Shown here in pieces: positions 43,487 through 53,160 of a DNA stretch of 64,000 nt. A program made the translations under genes and the position numbers. Every line of letters begins with the position of its first letter. Positions within the stretch are counted from its first letter, which is position 1. The DNA is from Ochrobactrum sp. Q0168. Its GTDB lineage: Bacteria; Pseudomonadota; Alphaproteobacteria; Rhizobiales; Rhizobiaceae. Under the pieces are notes generated by a model that saw only the letters and a list, made by a program, of their open reading frames with translations, ran no database searches and was not told the origin of the DNA. Location: assembly GCF_016427605.1 (NCBI RefSeq), contig NZ_JAELXQ010000005.1:227629-291628 (forward strand), in the 5' to 3' direction.

Positions 43487-43838
43487 GAATCGTCCTTCCT
43501 GAATCATTAAATTTTTAACGGTTGTAAATCGGCGTTCGGTACACGCCGTTTACAACCATGCAATCAGTGATTGTCATCACGATTGGGGACTAATTTAGGT
43601 TAGCGATAATTAACCCCTTGTAATGAATCGTAAAAGATCGTGAGCCATTAACCTCTCGTTAAGGTTCCGGTCGCTATTCTACCCCGGTGCAATGCAATCT
43701 GTACGATTCCTCTAAAATTAGATAATGCTAAAATGCCTCCCAATTTATTGCGGGCAATTTCTTGCCATTGTCGCCGAGTCGTTCCGCCAGTTACCTCTGT
43801 CTTGCTTGGGCTAACATATTGATTCGGAAGGCGGGCCG
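43487..43838. promoter_or_regulatory. ftcR upstream region with a long hairpin
   Basis: This 352-base gap is AT-richer than its neighbours. At 43520-43557 a long stem GGTTGTAAA-CGGCGT / ACGCCG-TTTACAACC has a 7-base loop and one bulged T. No T-tail follows, so it is either a degenerate terminator or a regulatory palindrome. The rest (43560-43838) must hold the ftcR promoter, but I cannot place it with confidence. No gene is seen. Confidence 0.5.
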
Positions 43839-44522
43839 ATGATTGTCGTCGTGGATGACAGAGATATTGTCACTGAAGGCTATACCTCCTGGTTTGGCCG
43901 GGAAGGTATCACCACGACGGGCTTCACACCGGCAGATTTCGACGAATGGGTAGAGACCGTTCCGCGGCAGGATATTATGGCCGTCGAAGCGTTCCTCATC
44001 GGGGAATGCGCAGCCCAGCATCGTCTTCCCGCCCGTATTCGTGAACGCTGCAAGGCCCCCGTCATCGCGCTCAATGATCGTCCCTCGCTCGAGCATACGC
44101 TTGAGCTTTTTCAATCCGGGGTTGACGATGTTGTGCGTAAGCCCATTCATGTTCGCGAGATCCTGGCGCGCATCAATGCGATCCGCCGCCGCGCGGCTGG
44201 CGCGCAGAGCGTTGCAGAAGCTGGCACCGAACTTGGCCCCATCCGTGTTTTTTCCGATGGGCGCGATCCGCAGATCAACGGCGTCGATTTTCCGCTGCCG
44301 CGCCGCGAGCGCCGCATTCTGGAATATCTGATTGCCAATCGCGGACGCCGCATCAACAAGGCGCAGATTTTTGGTGCGATCTATGGCATCTTCGACAGTG
44401 AAGTCGAAGAAAACGTCGTGGAGAGCCACATCAGCAAGCTGCGCAAGAAGTTGCGCGAGCAGCTTGGTTTCGATCCCATCGATTCCAAGCGTTTCCTGGG
44501 CTACTGCATCAGCATAGAGTAG
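43839..44522 (+). CDS. ftcR: FtcR, flagellar master regulator (OmpR-like, orphan)
   Basis: A 227-residue OmpR-family regulator matching Brucella FtcR and Sinorhizobium Rem. The receiver domain keeps VVVDDRD and the Lys-Pro pair at 101-102, but the expected phospho-acceptor Asp is Glu50 (DIMAVEAF), so it may be active without phosphorylation. The C-terminal winged helix is intact ([19 protein letters not shown], then [19 protein letters not shown]). No histidine kinase lies next to it. In Brucella FtcR activates flagellar genes and lies downstream of VjbR. Confidence 0.93.
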   Translation: MIVVVDDRDIVTEGYTSWFGREGITTTGFTPADFDEWVETVPRQDIMAVEAFLIGECAAQHRLPARIRERCKAPVIALNDRPSLEHTLELFQSGVDDVVRKPIHVREILARINAIRRRAAGAQSVAEAGTELGPIRVFSDGRDPQINGVDFPLPRRERRILEYLIANRGRRINKAQIFGAIYGIFDSEVEENVVESHISKLRKKLREQLGFDPIDSKRFLGYCISIE

Positions 44523-44726
44523 TGTCGCTATTCAATTTTGAATGGCTGCTTGCGTTCCAAGTTCAAAGTTTCGGGCAGTTTCAAAACGGATCTCCGTCTT
44601 TCAGAAGCTGCGCTGCATCTCCGGTAAAAAACCAAAATCACGCAAAGCTACAGCTTCACGCAAGCATGGCACGTTAGAATCATAACAAGTTCTAAAATTC
44701 TCGACTAGAAATGTCAGGAGCTGGCA

Positions 44727-45914
44727 ATGAGTCTCTACGGTATGATGCGGACGGGTGTTTCGGGCATGAATGCTCAGGCAAACCGTCTCTCGGCTGTCGC
44801 GGACAATATCGCGAATGCGAGCACGATCGGCTACAAGCGCGCCGAAACGCAGTTCTCATCGCTGGTTCTGCCAAGCAGTGGCGGCCAGTACAATTCCGGC
44901 AGCGTGCTGACCTCGGTGCGTTACGGTATTTCGGATCAGGGCGGCATCCGCTCCACATCATCGACAACCGATCTCGCCATTGATGGCAACGGCTATTTCC
45001 TCGTGCAGGGTGCGGATGGCGCAACCTATCTGACGCGCGCGGGCTCGTTCGTACCGGACAAGGATGGCAATCTGGTCAATACGGCTGGCTATTATCTGCT
45101 CGGTTCGGCTGACGGCAATGTCGCGCCGGATTTGAACGGCCTTTCGATCGTCAATGTCAACGCGCCCGATCTGACGGCTATCGGCAGCACGGCGGGCACG
45201 TTTACGGTCAACCTGCCGACGACCGATACGCCGCCAGCCACCGCAGGCGACTATAACCACAAGACGTCGCTGATCTCTTACAACAATGCCGGCGAGGCGG
45301 TGAAGCTCGACGTCTATTTCACCAAGAATGCAGATGATACCTGGTCGGTCTCGGTCAAGAACGCTGCCGACAATGTTGAAATCGGCACCGGCACACTGAC
45401 CTTCGATCCGGCAACGGGCGCAGTGGTTTCCGGCGGCAATATCTCTGTCGATTTGACCGGCTATAACGGCGGGACGCTCGATCTCAATCTCGGCGCATCG
45501 ACGGCGCGCACAGGCAACTACACGATCTCGCAGGCTACCATCAACGGTCAGGCGCCATCGTCGCTGCAAAGCGTCGATGTGGGCGCGGACGGTTCTGTCG
45601 TCGCGATTTACGAAAACGGCTCGCAGCAGGTGCTCTATCGTCTGCCGCTGGCGACCGTGCCAAGCCCCGACCGCATGACGGTGGTGAGCGGCAACGTCTT
45701 TTCGCCAAGCGCCGCATCCGGCGCGGTCAGGGTCGGCTATCCGCAGAGCGACGGCATGGGCAAGATCATGTCCGGTTCGCTTGAAGAATCGAACGCCGAT
45801 ATCGCGCAGGAGCTGACGGATATGATCGAAGCCCAGCGCAGCTATACGGCCAATTCCAAAGTCTTCCAGACCGGCTCCGAACTGATGGATGTTCTGGTCA
45901 ATCTGAAGAGATAG
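44727..45914 (+). CDS. flgE: FlgE, flagellar hook protein
   Basis: A 395-residue hook subunit. The N-terminal motif MNAQANRLSAVADNIANAST, the central ISLTGYNGGTL-like region and the C-terminal SGSLEESNADIAQELTDMI...AQRSYTANSKVFQTG are all present. AGGAGCTGGCA stands before the start. The 204-base gap upstream of it should carry an FtcR-dependent promoter; in Brucella, flgE is the gene commonly cited as an FtcR target. Confidence 0.96.
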   Translation: MSLYGMMRTGVSGMNAQANRLSAVADNIANASTIGYKRAETQFSSLVLPSSGGQYNSGSVLTSVRYGISDQGGIRSTSSTTDLAIDGNGYFLVQGADGATYLTRAGSFVPDKDGNLVNTAGYYLLGSADGNVAPDLNGLSIVNVNAPDLTAIGSTAGTFTVNLPTTDTPPATAGDYNHKTSLISYNNAGEAVKLDVYFTKNADDTWSVSVKNAADNVEIGTGTLTFDPATGAVVSGGNISVDLTGYNGGTLDLNLGASTARTGNYTISQATINGQAPSSLQSVDVGADGSVVAIYENGSQQVLYRLPLATVPSPDRMTVVSGNVFSPSAASGAVRVGYPQSDGMGKIMSGSLEESNADIAQELTDMIEAQRSYTANSKVFQTGSELMDVLVNLKR

Positions 45915-46003
45915 TTTGAGCGTTTGCGGGAAGGGCGACCATCCCGCAAACGTTGTATTTCAAGTTACGGGTCGCGGTTCGCGATTTGGATGAGGGGAAA
46001 AGG

Positions 46004-47461
46004 ATGTCACTCAGTTCTGCTCTTTCGACGGCCAAGAGTTCGCTTGCGGCGACGTCCAAGCAGACATCGGTCGTTTCGCGCAACATTGCCGGCGTGAACG
46101 ATCCCGACTATTCGCGGCGCACCGCTTCTCTCGTTTCAGGGCCTTATGGCTCTCTTTATGTGAATGTCACCCGCTCGGCGGATGAGGCGCTGTTCAATCG
46201 CTACATCCAGTCCAACAGCACGGCGGCCTCCTCTTCGGCTCTCGCAAGCGGTCTTGACCGCCTTTCGTCGATTTATTCCGCAGATAATTATTCGGGCTCG
46301 CCATCGGCTCTGATGGGCGATCTGCGCGATGCGCTCCAGACCTATGCGGCATCGCCCTCCAACGCGTCGCTCGGTGACAGCGTCGTGTCGACGGCGCAGG
46401 CGCTCGCCAATGCGCTGAATGACGGCACCAAACAGGTGCAGACGCTGCGCGAGGATGCCGATAGCGAAATTGCCGTGTCGGTCGCCAATATCAACGATCT
46501 TCTGTCGAAATTTGAACAGGTCAACAAGGATGTCGTCAGCGGCACGCGCGCGGGGCGCGACGTGTCCGATGCGCTGGATCAGCGCGATGCGCTCCTCAAG
46601 CAGATTTCGGGTGAGCTCGGCATCACCACCATGACGCGCGGCGACAATGATATGGTCATTTTCGCCGATAATGGCGTGACGCTGTTTGAGACCACGGCGC
46701 GCGCCGTCACCTTCGCGCCATCGGGCAGCCTGACACCTGGCACGCCGGGCGGTGTAGTGAGTGTTGATGGCGTGCCGCTCAGCCACGACACATTCGACCA
46801 GCCTTATGGCACGGGGCGTCTCAGCGGGCTTCTGCAATTGCGCGATCAGATTGCGCCGCAATATCAGATGCAGCTCGACGAGATTGCGCGCGGCCTCGTC
46901 TCCATGTTTTCCGAATCGGACCAGTCCGGCAGCGGCGGCGCCGATCAAACCGGTCTTTTCAGCTGGTCCGGTTCGCCGGCGGTGCCGGGCGCGAGCCTGA
47001 CATCGGGAATTGCGGGATCGATCAAGGTTTCGTCGGCCTTCGTTTCATCGGAAGGCGGCAATCCGGGCTATCTGCGGGACGGCGGCGCCAATGGCGCCAA
47101 CTATGTCTATAATTCGGAAAACGCTGCCGGTTTCACCGGCCGTCTGCTGGCGCTCAATGAAGCGTTTTCGACGCCATTCAGCTTCGACGCGGCAGCTGGG
47201 CTGAAGACCGGTACGGGCCTGATCGACTATGGTTCGTCGTCGGTGAGCTGGCTTGAGGGCAAGCGCAAGACGGCCAACAATGAATATACCTATAACCAGA
47301 CGGTAGCGACCCAGGCCGATCAGGCCATGTCCAACGCCAACGGTGTCAATATCGATACCGAAATGGCGCTGCTTCTCGATCTGGAACATTCCTATCAGGC
47401 ATCGAGCCGCGTGCTGACGACGGTTAATTCGATGCTCGACGATTTGCTCAACGCGGTGTGA
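46004..47461 (+). CDS. flgK: FlgK, hook-filament junction protein 1
   Basis: A 485-residue hook-associated protein. Its start (LSSALSTAKSSLAATSKQTS, then VVSRNIAGVNDPDYSRR) and end (GVNIDTEMALLLDLEHSYQASSRVLTTVNSMLDDLLN) show the junction-protein helices. ATG 46004 is chosen because GAGGGGAAAAGG stands right before it; the longer frame from 45953 adds unrelated residues. It overlaps flgL by a few bases. Confidence 0.94.
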   Translation: MSLSSALSTAKSSLAATSKQTSVVSRNIAGVNDPDYSRRTASLVSGPYGSLYVNVTRSADEALFNRYIQSNSTAASSSALASGLDRLSSIYSADNYSGSPSALMGDLRDALQTYAASPSNASLGDSVVSTAQALANALNDGTKQVQTLREDADSEIAVSVANINDLLSKFEQVNKDVVSGTRAGRDVSDALDQRDALLKQISGELGITTMTRGDNDMVIFADNGVTLFETTARAVTFAPSGSLTPGTPGGVVSVDGVPLSHDTFDQPYGTGRLSGLLQLRDQIAPQYQMQLDEIARGLVSMFSESDQSGSGGADQTGLFSWSGSPAVPGASLTSGIAGSIKVSSAFVSSEGGNPGYLRDGGANGANYVYNSENAAGFTGRLLALNEAFSTPFSFDAAAGLKTGTGLIDYGSSSVSWLEGKRKTANNEYTYNQTVATQADQAMSNANGVNIDTEMALLLDLEHSYQASSRVLTTVNSMLDDLLNAV

Positions 47462-47466
47462 GTCTC

Positions 47467-48513
47467 ATGAAAGCGCAATCAGTTTCCAACTATGGTGCAG
47501 CTTCCGCCCTCCGGGCGCTTGTCAGCAAGAGCAAGGCCGATCTGGTCAAGGCCCAGCAGGAAGCGACGACGGGAACCGTCTTCGATGTCGGGCTGGCGCT
47601 TGGCACGAAATCCGGCCAGAGCGTTTCCCTGCGCAAGGAATATGACCGGCTGACCGTGTTGCTGGACATGAACAATCTCGTGCAGCAGCGGATGACGACA
47701 ACGCAGACCGCGACAAGCTCGATCATCGAGAATACGCAGAATTTCCTCGCCAACCTCACCGGCGCGACCAGCACCAGCGAAAGCGGCGCGACGATTGCCG
47801 CCTCGGCGCGGTCGATCCTGAACAGCGTCACAGGCCTGCTCAATACGAGCTATAATGGCGAATATATCTTCTCCGGCGTCAATACCGATGTGAAGCCCAT
47901 CGCCGATTATACGGATGGGGGCGCGGCGCAGACGGCTATCCGCGACGCTTTCCAGGCGCATTTCGGTTTTGGTGTAGACGACCCGCAGGTCGCCAACATC
48001 ACGGCTGACCAGATGTCGGCATTTCTGGAAGGCGATTATGCCGACCAGTTCAACGATGCCAATTGGGACGCCAACTGGTCCGACGCATCGGACACGGTGA
48101 TCAAGAGCCGCATTTCGCCGACCGAGACTGCCGACACGTCGATCAGCGCCAATGCGGACGGCTTCCGCAAGACGGTGATGTCGCTTGCGATGATGGCCGA
48201 GGTTTCGACCATTGGTCTCAACAATTCCGCCTTTCAGGCGCTGACCACCCACGCTATGCAGACGACGACCGAGGCTATCGCCAAGACCACGTCCGAGCAG
48301 ACGGCGCTCGGCCTTGCGCAGTCGCGCACCTCGCAGGCGGTGACGCGCATCACGGCGCAGCAGAAGATCCTCAACCAGTCGGTGCTCAATCTGGAGGAAG
48401 TCGATCCATATGAGGCGGCAACCCGCGTCAACAATCTGAAGACGCAGATCGAAACCTCCTATCAGCTGACGGTTCAGCTCCAGAGCATGAGCCTGCTCAA
48501 TTATTTGAAGTAA
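47467..48513 (+). CDS. flgL: FlgL, hook-filament junction protein 3
   Basis: About 348 residues, flagellin-like at both ends: SVSNYGAASALRALVSKSKADLVKAQ near the start and LNQSVLNLEEVDPYEAATRVNNLKTQIETSYQ near the end. ATG 47467 is used; GTG 47458, overlapping the flgK stop, is also open. A RIME-like repeat region follows before flaF. Confidence 0.93.
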   Translation: MKAQSVSNYGAASALRALVSKSKADLVKAQQEATTGTVFDVGLALGTKSGQSVSLRKEYDRLTVLLDMNNLVQQRMTTTQTATSSIIENTQNFLANLTGATSTSESGATIAASARSILNSVTGLLNTSYNGEYIFSGVNTDVKPIADYTDGGAAQTAIRDAFQAHFGFGVDDPQVANITADQMSAFLEGDYADQFNDANWDANWSDASDTVIKSRISPTETADTSISANADGFRKTVMSLAMMAEVSTIGLNNSAFQALTTHAMQTTTEAIAKTTSEQTALGLAQSRTSQAVTRITAQQKILNQSVLNLEEVDPYEAATRVNNLKTQIETSYQLTVQLQSMSLLNYLK

Positions 48514-48573
48514 AGCGGGCAGCATCATATCGGCGGTAGCATGAGGCGACCCGCGCAGATGATGCCGATAAGA

Positions 48574-48670
48574 GCACATCCCGAAAACTGTGAACGGTTT
48601 TCGGATAAGATGTGCGTAAGAACAACCATTTAGAGCGCCGATCCGGTTTAATCAGATCAAAAGGCGCTCT
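48574..48670. repeat. RIME-like repeat pair between flgL and flaF
   Basis: The first palindrome is 48574-48616 (GCACATCCCGAAAAC ... GTTTTCGG...GATGTGC). The second is 48632-48670 (AGAGCGCCGATC ... GATCAAAAGGCGCTCT). It is the same two-part plan as at 315 and 9127, here inside a flagellar operon, and could mark a break between the flgEKL and flaF-flbT-flgD units. Confidence 0.75.
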
Positions 48671-48682
48671 AGCGGAGACGAC

Positions 48683-49027
48683 ATGTATCAGTTGCGCTAC
48701 GAAGATGTCATGAATGACGATATGGCGAGCGCCAAGGAACGCGAACGGATGCTTTTCGACCGTTCGATCGACATGCTCGCAGCAGCCAAGGCCAATGGCG
48801 CCGGTTCGCGCGAGGCCATCGATGCCGGTTATTTCACAATGCGCCTCTGGACCACGATCATCGACGATCTGGGGTCGGAAGAAAACGCGCTGCCGAAGGA
48901 GCTGAAGGCCGCAATAATCTCCGTTGGCATTTTCGTGCTCAAGGAAATCGAGCGCATTCGCCAGGGCGAGAGCAATGATTACGATACGCTGATCGAGATC
49001 ACGCGGTCGATCCGGGACGGACTTTAA
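48683..49027 (+). CDS. flaF: FlaF, flagellin assembly regulator
   Basis: A 114-residue cytoplasmic helical protein of the FlaF family: [27 protein letters not shown] and [36 protein letters not shown]. FlaF and FlbT act as a pair that tunes flagellin synthesis and secretion in alphaproteobacteria. It lies one base before flbT. Confidence 0.94.
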   Translation: MYQLRYEDVMNDDMASAKERERMLFDRSIDMLAAAKANGAGSREAIDAGYFTMRLWTTIIDDLGSEENALPKELKAAIISVGIFVLKEIERIRQGESNDYDTLIEITRSIRDGL

Positions 49028-49028
49028 G

Positions 49029-49487
49029 ATGGCGGCCAACGGTAAATCGGCAATCCGCCTGTCGCTTCGGGCTGGCGAGAAGATCTATATCAACGGCGCG
49101 GTGCTGAAGGCCGACCGCAAGGTATCGCTGGAACTGCTCAACGATGCGACATTCCTGCTGGAAAACCACGTGCTGCAGCCGGACCAGACAACGACGCCGC
49201 TGCGCCAGCTTTATTTCGCCGCGCAGATGATGCTGATAGAGCCGGGCTTGCGCGAGCAGGCGCGCCAGACTTTTGCGCAAATGCTGAAAGGCATGTTCAA
49301 GGCGTTTTCCGATCCGGAAATCCTGAACGCGCTGAAGATCGTCGACGAGCTGGTGCATAACGGGCGCGTTTTCGAAGCATTGAAAACCATCCGCGCGCAA
49401 TATCCGCGCGAGGCGGAGCTGATGCCGGAACAGAGCGTCACGCCGCCAGTTGGGAATGCCGCACGGGCGAGGGAGACAAGCCTATGA
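49029..49487 (+). CDS. flbT: FlbT, post-transcriptional flagellin regulator
   Basis: A 152-residue protein of the FlbT family: [40 protein letters not shown] and [19 protein letters not shown]. In Caulobacter FlbT acts on the flagellin mRNA 5' leader to limit translation; in Brucella it promotes flagellin. The hairpin in the fliC leader is a candidate target. It overlaps flgD by four bases. Confidence 0.94.
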   Translation: MAANGKSAIRLSLRAGEKIYINGAVLKADRKVSLELLNDATFLLENHVLQPDQTTTPLRQLYFAAQMMLIEPGLREQARQTFAQMLKGMFKAFSDPEILNALKIVDELVHNGRVFEALKTIRAQYPREAELMPEQSVTPPVGNAARARETSL

Positions 49488-49891
49488 CCACGACACCACC
49501 GGTCACCAACACCACGACCAACACCAATAATTCGTCAAGCTCCAGCGCGGCGGCGAAGGCGGACGTCGATTACAACTCGTTTCTGAAACTGCTCGTCGCC
49601 CAGATGAAGAATCAGGACCCGACGCAGCCGATGGACGCGACGCAATATGTGTCGCAGCTTGCGACCTTTTCCGGCGTCGAGCAGTCCGTGCAGATGAATT
49701 CCAAGCTGGAAACGCTGATCGCCAACTCGTCGCTGACACAGGCAGAGGGCTGGATCGGCCGCACGCTGACCAGTGCTGACGGCAAAATCACAGGCGTGGT
49801 GAAATCGGTCACGATCCAGCAGTCGGGCATGCTCGCCGAACTGGAAGACGGGCAGACCGTCACCATCGGCCAGGGCGTCAAGGTCAGCTAA
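49484..49891 (+). CDS. flgD: FlgD, hook capping scaffold protein
   Basis: A 135-residue protein, short as in Rhizobiales. It has [39 protein letters not shown], the family's defining stretch, after a Thr/Asn/Ser-rich start. The large C-terminal domain of enteric FlgD is missing; only a small beta end remains ([21 protein letters not shown]). Confidence 0.94.
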   Translation: MTTTPPVTNTTTNTNNSSSSSAAAKADVDYNSFLKLLVAQMKNQDPTQPMDATQYVSQLATFSGVEQSVQMNSKLETLIANSSLTQAEGWIGRTLTSADGKITGVVKSVTIQQSGMLAELEDGQTVTIGQGVKVS

Positions 49892-49902
49892 GGACGATCC
49901 CG

Positions 49903-50169
49903 GTGAACGAAGCTGATGCGCTGGATATCGTCAACTCGGCGGTTTGGACCGTGCTGATGGCCAGCGGCCCGGCGGTTCTCGCCGCCATGCTTGTCGGCAT
50001 CAGCATCGCGCTGTTTCAGGCATTGACGCAGGTGCAGGAAATGACCCTGACCTTCGTTCCGAAGATCGTCGTCATTTTCGTCGTGCTGGCCGTCACCGCG
50101 CCGTTTGTCGGCGCGCAGATCAATTCCTTCACGCTGCTCGTTTATTCGCGCATCGAAAAGGGATTTTGA
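49903..50169 (+). CDS. fliQ: FliQ, flagellar export gate protein
   Basis: An 88-residue protein with two membrane segments (VLMASGPAVLAAMLVGISIALFQ and VVIFVVLAVTAPFVGAQ) around the family motif QALTQVQEMTLTFVPKI. It starts at GTG 49903 with AAGGA nine bases before. Confidence 0.94.
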   Translation: MNEADALDIVNSAVWTVLMASGPAVLAAMLVGISIALFQALTQVQEMTLTFVPKIVVIFVVLAVTAPFVGAQINSFTLLVYSRIEKGF

Positions 50170-50175
50170 TCATCC

Positions 50176-50715
50176 TCATAAGTCACAGGACATGACCACC
50201 GAAAGCGATTGGAAGCCCAGGCGATGAAACAGCGCATGCGCCCGCTTGTTATCCAGATTGCTTTCGAGGAACATTTTCCTGATGCCACCCACACGGCATT
50301 CATCGCGGACCCAGTTCAGCATAGCCGAACCTATTCCCTGATTGCGAACGCTTTGGCCGATCAGTAAATCTTCCAATATGGCGTAGGGACAAGCGCCATC
50401 GCGCCTGACGGTGACGAAAGCGATACCCACCAAAGCTGCATCCTGCATGGCGATGGCGAGCCGTGTTTCCGAACGCTCCCGTTGCCCGCTCCCTTTGGTT
50501 TGAATGACCAGTCCCATAATTTTCTCATGCAGATCAGGACTCCACTGCCCCACGCCCGATGCGCGTCCCCACTGAATGTCGGTATGGGAAATATAGGTCG
50601 GGCTGACATTGGAAGCGAAGAACCCGGCAATATGTTTCGGATCAGGTTTACCGTCATACCAGCCGAAATCGACGTCCTCCGCCCTTAAAAGCATGCTTTT
50701 GCCATTCGAAATCAT
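50176..50715 (-). CDS. GNAT-family N-acetyltransferase, antisense between fliQ and flhA
   Basis: A 179-residue acetyltransferase. Motif A is intact: AILEDLLIGQSVRNQGIGSAMLNWV, with the acetyl-CoA-binding QGIG loop, followed by the motif B end LESNLDNKRAHALFHRLGFQS. ATG 50715 is chosen for AGAG before it; the frame runs to 50766. It lies on the opposite strand between two export-gate genes, which is not the usual flagellar layout. It ends seven bases from fliQ. The substrate is unknown. Confidence 0.85.
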   Translation of the reverse strand: MISNGKSMLLRAEDVDFGWYDGKPDPKHIAGFFASNVSPTYISHTDIQWGRASGVGQWSPDLHEKIMGLVIQTKGSGQRERSETRLAIAMQDAALVGIAFVTVRRDGACPYAILEDLLIGQSVRNQGIGSAMLNWVRDECRVGGIRKMFLESNLDNKRAHALFHRLGFQSLSVVMSCDL

Positions 50716-50853
50716 GTTGTTCTCTTGAAAATGAGCAGCATCGATTGGAAAGAACGCAGTCGTCAATACCGAGAAATTGCCCCGGCAATTGCCGTTGCGA
50801 AGTCCTCGCGCAAGCTTCGCAAGCTAAGGTCCGCTTCGTAACAGGAGACGGAC

Positions 50854-52944
50854 GTGCAGCAGGCAGCGGCTAAACCCTTCATAAAGAGCGGATTTCTGAC
50901 CGGGAGCGATATGGGGCTGGCGGCAGGCATCATCATCATTCTGACGGTGCTGTTCCTGCCCGTGCCAGCTGTCGTGCTGGATATCGGTCTGGCCTTTTCC
51001 ATCGCCTTTTCGGTGCTTATCCTGATGGTGGCGCTGTGGATCCAGCGACCGCTCGATTTCTCAGCCTTTCCGACCGTCCTGCTGATCGCGACCATGATGC
51101 GCCTCTCGCTCAATATCGCGACGACGCGCGTGATTCTCACCCATGGCAATGAGGGCTATCTCGCCGCCGGCCATGTGATTCACGGCTTCTCGCAATTCGT
51201 GATGGGCGGCGATTTCGTCATCGGTCTGGTCGTCTTCTGTATCCTGATCATCGTCAATTTCCTCGTCATCACCAAGGGCGCGACGCGTATCGCAGAAGTG
51301 GGCGCGCGCTTCACCCTCGACGCCATTCCCGGCAAGCAGATGGCCATCGACGCCGATCTTTCGTCGGGCCTGATCGATGAAAAGGAAGCGCAGCGCCGCC
51401 GCCGCGAACTGGAAGAAGAAAGCTCCTTCTTCGGTTCCATGGACGGCGCGTCGAAATTCGTGCGCGGCGACGCTATTGCCGGTCTCATCATTACCGCCGT
51501 CAATATTTTCGGCGGTATCATCATCGGCGTTACCCGCCATGACATGAACATTTCCCACGCCGCCGACGTCTTCACCAAGCTGTCGGTCGGTGACGGTCTG
51601 GTTACGCAGATTCCAGCCCTGATCGTTTCGCTCGCCGCCGGTCTTCTGGTGTCGAAGGGCGGAACCCGCGGCTCCGCCGATCAGGCGATTTTCGGCCAGC
51701 TTGGCGCCTATCCAAAGGCGCTTCTGGTCGCGTCGATGCTGCTGTTCGTGCTCGGCATCATGCCGGGTCTTCCGGCATTTCCGTTCTTCATGCTGGGTGG
51801 CGCAATGGCTTTTGTCGGTATCGCTGTGCCCCGCCGTCAGGCGCGCCAGCGCGAAGCGGAAGCCACGGAGGCGGACAAGAAGCAGCGCGAGGCCGAGGAT
51901 CAGGAGCGCAATTCCGTCAAGGCGTCGCTGGAAACCAGCCAGATCGAGCTGTGCCTGGGCAAGCAGCTTTCCGCGCGCCTGATGGCCTCGCAGCAAGAGC
52001 TGGCGCATCGCGTCAACAAGATGCGCCGCAAATTCGCTCAAGAGTACGGTTTCGTCATTCCTGAAATCAAGGTGACGGACGACCTTGCTTTGCCGCCGAA
52101 AAGCTATCGCATCAAGATGCATGGCACGTCGGTGGCAAGCTACGAATTGCGCGTCGGGGAAATTCTGGTGGTGCTGGGCGAGCGCCCTATACCGTCGATC
52201 CCCGGCGAGGAAATGCGCGAGCCGGCCTTCGGCATGCGCGCCTATTCGGTGCCGGAAACTTTTGCCTCCGATCTGCGCCGCGACGGTTACATGACGGTCG
52301 ATAATCTTTCCGTCCTTCTCACCCATCTTAGCGAAATCGTGCGCAACAATCTGGCGCAGCTCCTGTCCTACAAGGATATGCGTATTCTGCTGGATCGTCT
52401 GGGACCGGAATATCGCAAGCTGGTCGAGGATATCACCCCGGCGCATATTTCCTATTCCGGTTTGCAGGCCGTGCTGAAGCTGCTGCTAGCCGAACGGGTA
52501 TCGATCCGCAACCTGCATCTCATTCTCGAAGCCATTGCGGAAATCGCGCCGCTGGTGCGCCGTCCGGAAATGATTGTCGAGCATGTGCGTATGCGCATGG
52601 CGCAGCAAATCTGCGGCGACCTTTCCGACAATGGCGTGCTCAACGTGCTGCGCCTTGGCAACCGCTGGGATCTGGTGTTCCACCAGAGCCTCAAGCGTGA
52701 TGCCAAGGGTGAAATCGTCGAGTTCGATATCGACCCGCGCCTGCTGGAACAGTTCGGCACGGAAGCATCGACGGTTATTCGCAAGCATTTCGACAATGGC
52801 GAGCGATTCGTCCTCGTATCGTCGCCGGAAGCGCGGCCCTATATCCGGATGATCATCGAGCGCCTGTTCGCAACCTTGCCGGTGCTGTCGCATGTTGAAA
52901 TTGCGCGCGGCGTGGAGGTGAAATCTCTCGGCGCGATTTCATAG
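50854..52944 (+). CDS. flhA: FlhA, flagellar export gate protein
   Basis: A 696-residue export-gate protein. The first half holds about eight membrane segments, with the FHIPEP-type region ([28 protein letters not shown]). The cytoplasmic half begins near residue 330 and binds chaperones and substrates. It starts at GTG 50854 with AGGAGA before it. It is transcribed apart from fliQ because the acetyltransferase gene stands between. Confidence 0.96.
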   Translation: MQQAAAKPFIKSGFLTGSDMGLAAGIIIILTVLFLPVPAVVLDIGLAFSIAFSVLILMVALWIQRPLDFSAFPTVLLIATMMRLSLNIATTRVILTHGNEGYLAAGHVIHGFSQFVMGGDFVIGLVVFCILIIVNFLVITKGATRIAEVGARFTLDAIPGKQMAIDADLSSGLIDEKEAQRRRRELEEESSFFGSMDGASKFVRGDAIAGLIITAVNIFGGIIIGVTRHDMNISHAADVFTKLSVGDGLVTQIPALIVSLAAGLLVSKGGTRGSADQAIFGQLGAYPKALLVASMLLFVLGIMPGLPAFPFFMLGGAMAFVGIAVPRRQARQREAEATEADKKQREAEDQERNSVKASLETSQIELCLGKQLSARLMASQQELAHRVNKMRRKFAQEYGFVIPEIKVTDDLALPPKSYRIKMHGTSVASYELRVGEILVVLGERPIPSIPGEEMREPAFGMRAYSVPETFASDLRRDGYMTVDNLSVLLTHLSEIVRNNLAQLLSYKDMRILLDRLGPEYRKLVEDITPAHISYSGLQAVLKLLLAERVSIRNLHLILEAIAEIAPLVRRPEMIVEHVRMRMAQQICGDLSDNGVLNVLRLGNRWDLVFHQSLKRDAKGEIVEFDIDPRLLEQFGTEASTVIRKHFDNGERFVLVSSPEARPYIRMIIERLFATLPVLSHVEIARGVEVKSLGAIS

Positions 52945-52960
52945 GTTGGGTTCTTCGATT

Positions 52961-53116
52961 CCCCTTCACCCTCGATCCTTCGAGACGGTTCCCTTCGCTG
53001 CGCTCAGGGTACCTCCTCAGGATGAGGGGAAGTCTGGCGCCCTCCGCCCCTCATCCTGAGGAGACCCTCCGAGCATAGCGAAGGAGGGGCGTCTCGAAGG
53101 ATCGAAGGACGAGGGG
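52961..53116. repeat. 156-bp imperfect palindrome between flhA and fliR
   Basis: The outer arms are CCCTCGATCCTTCGAGACG (from about 52969) and its near complement ending CGAAGGACGAGGGG (53116). Inner arms CCTCAGGATGAGGGG and CCCCTCATCCTGAGG lie within. The whole can fold into one long hairpin. Such repeats are widely dispersed in Rhizobiales genomes. It splits two adjacent export-gate genes and could end or slow the flhA transcript. Confidence 0.75.
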
Positions 53117-53160
53117 ATCAAAAGGACGGTGATATGATTCATATGCGGAAAGGGGCCTGA

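Noticed and set aside
48683..50169. flaF-flbT-flgD-fliQ as horizontally acquired
   Set aside because: Codon use and gene overlaps are like the rest of the cluster; only the antisense acetyltransferase after fliQ looks foreign to the flagellar plan.
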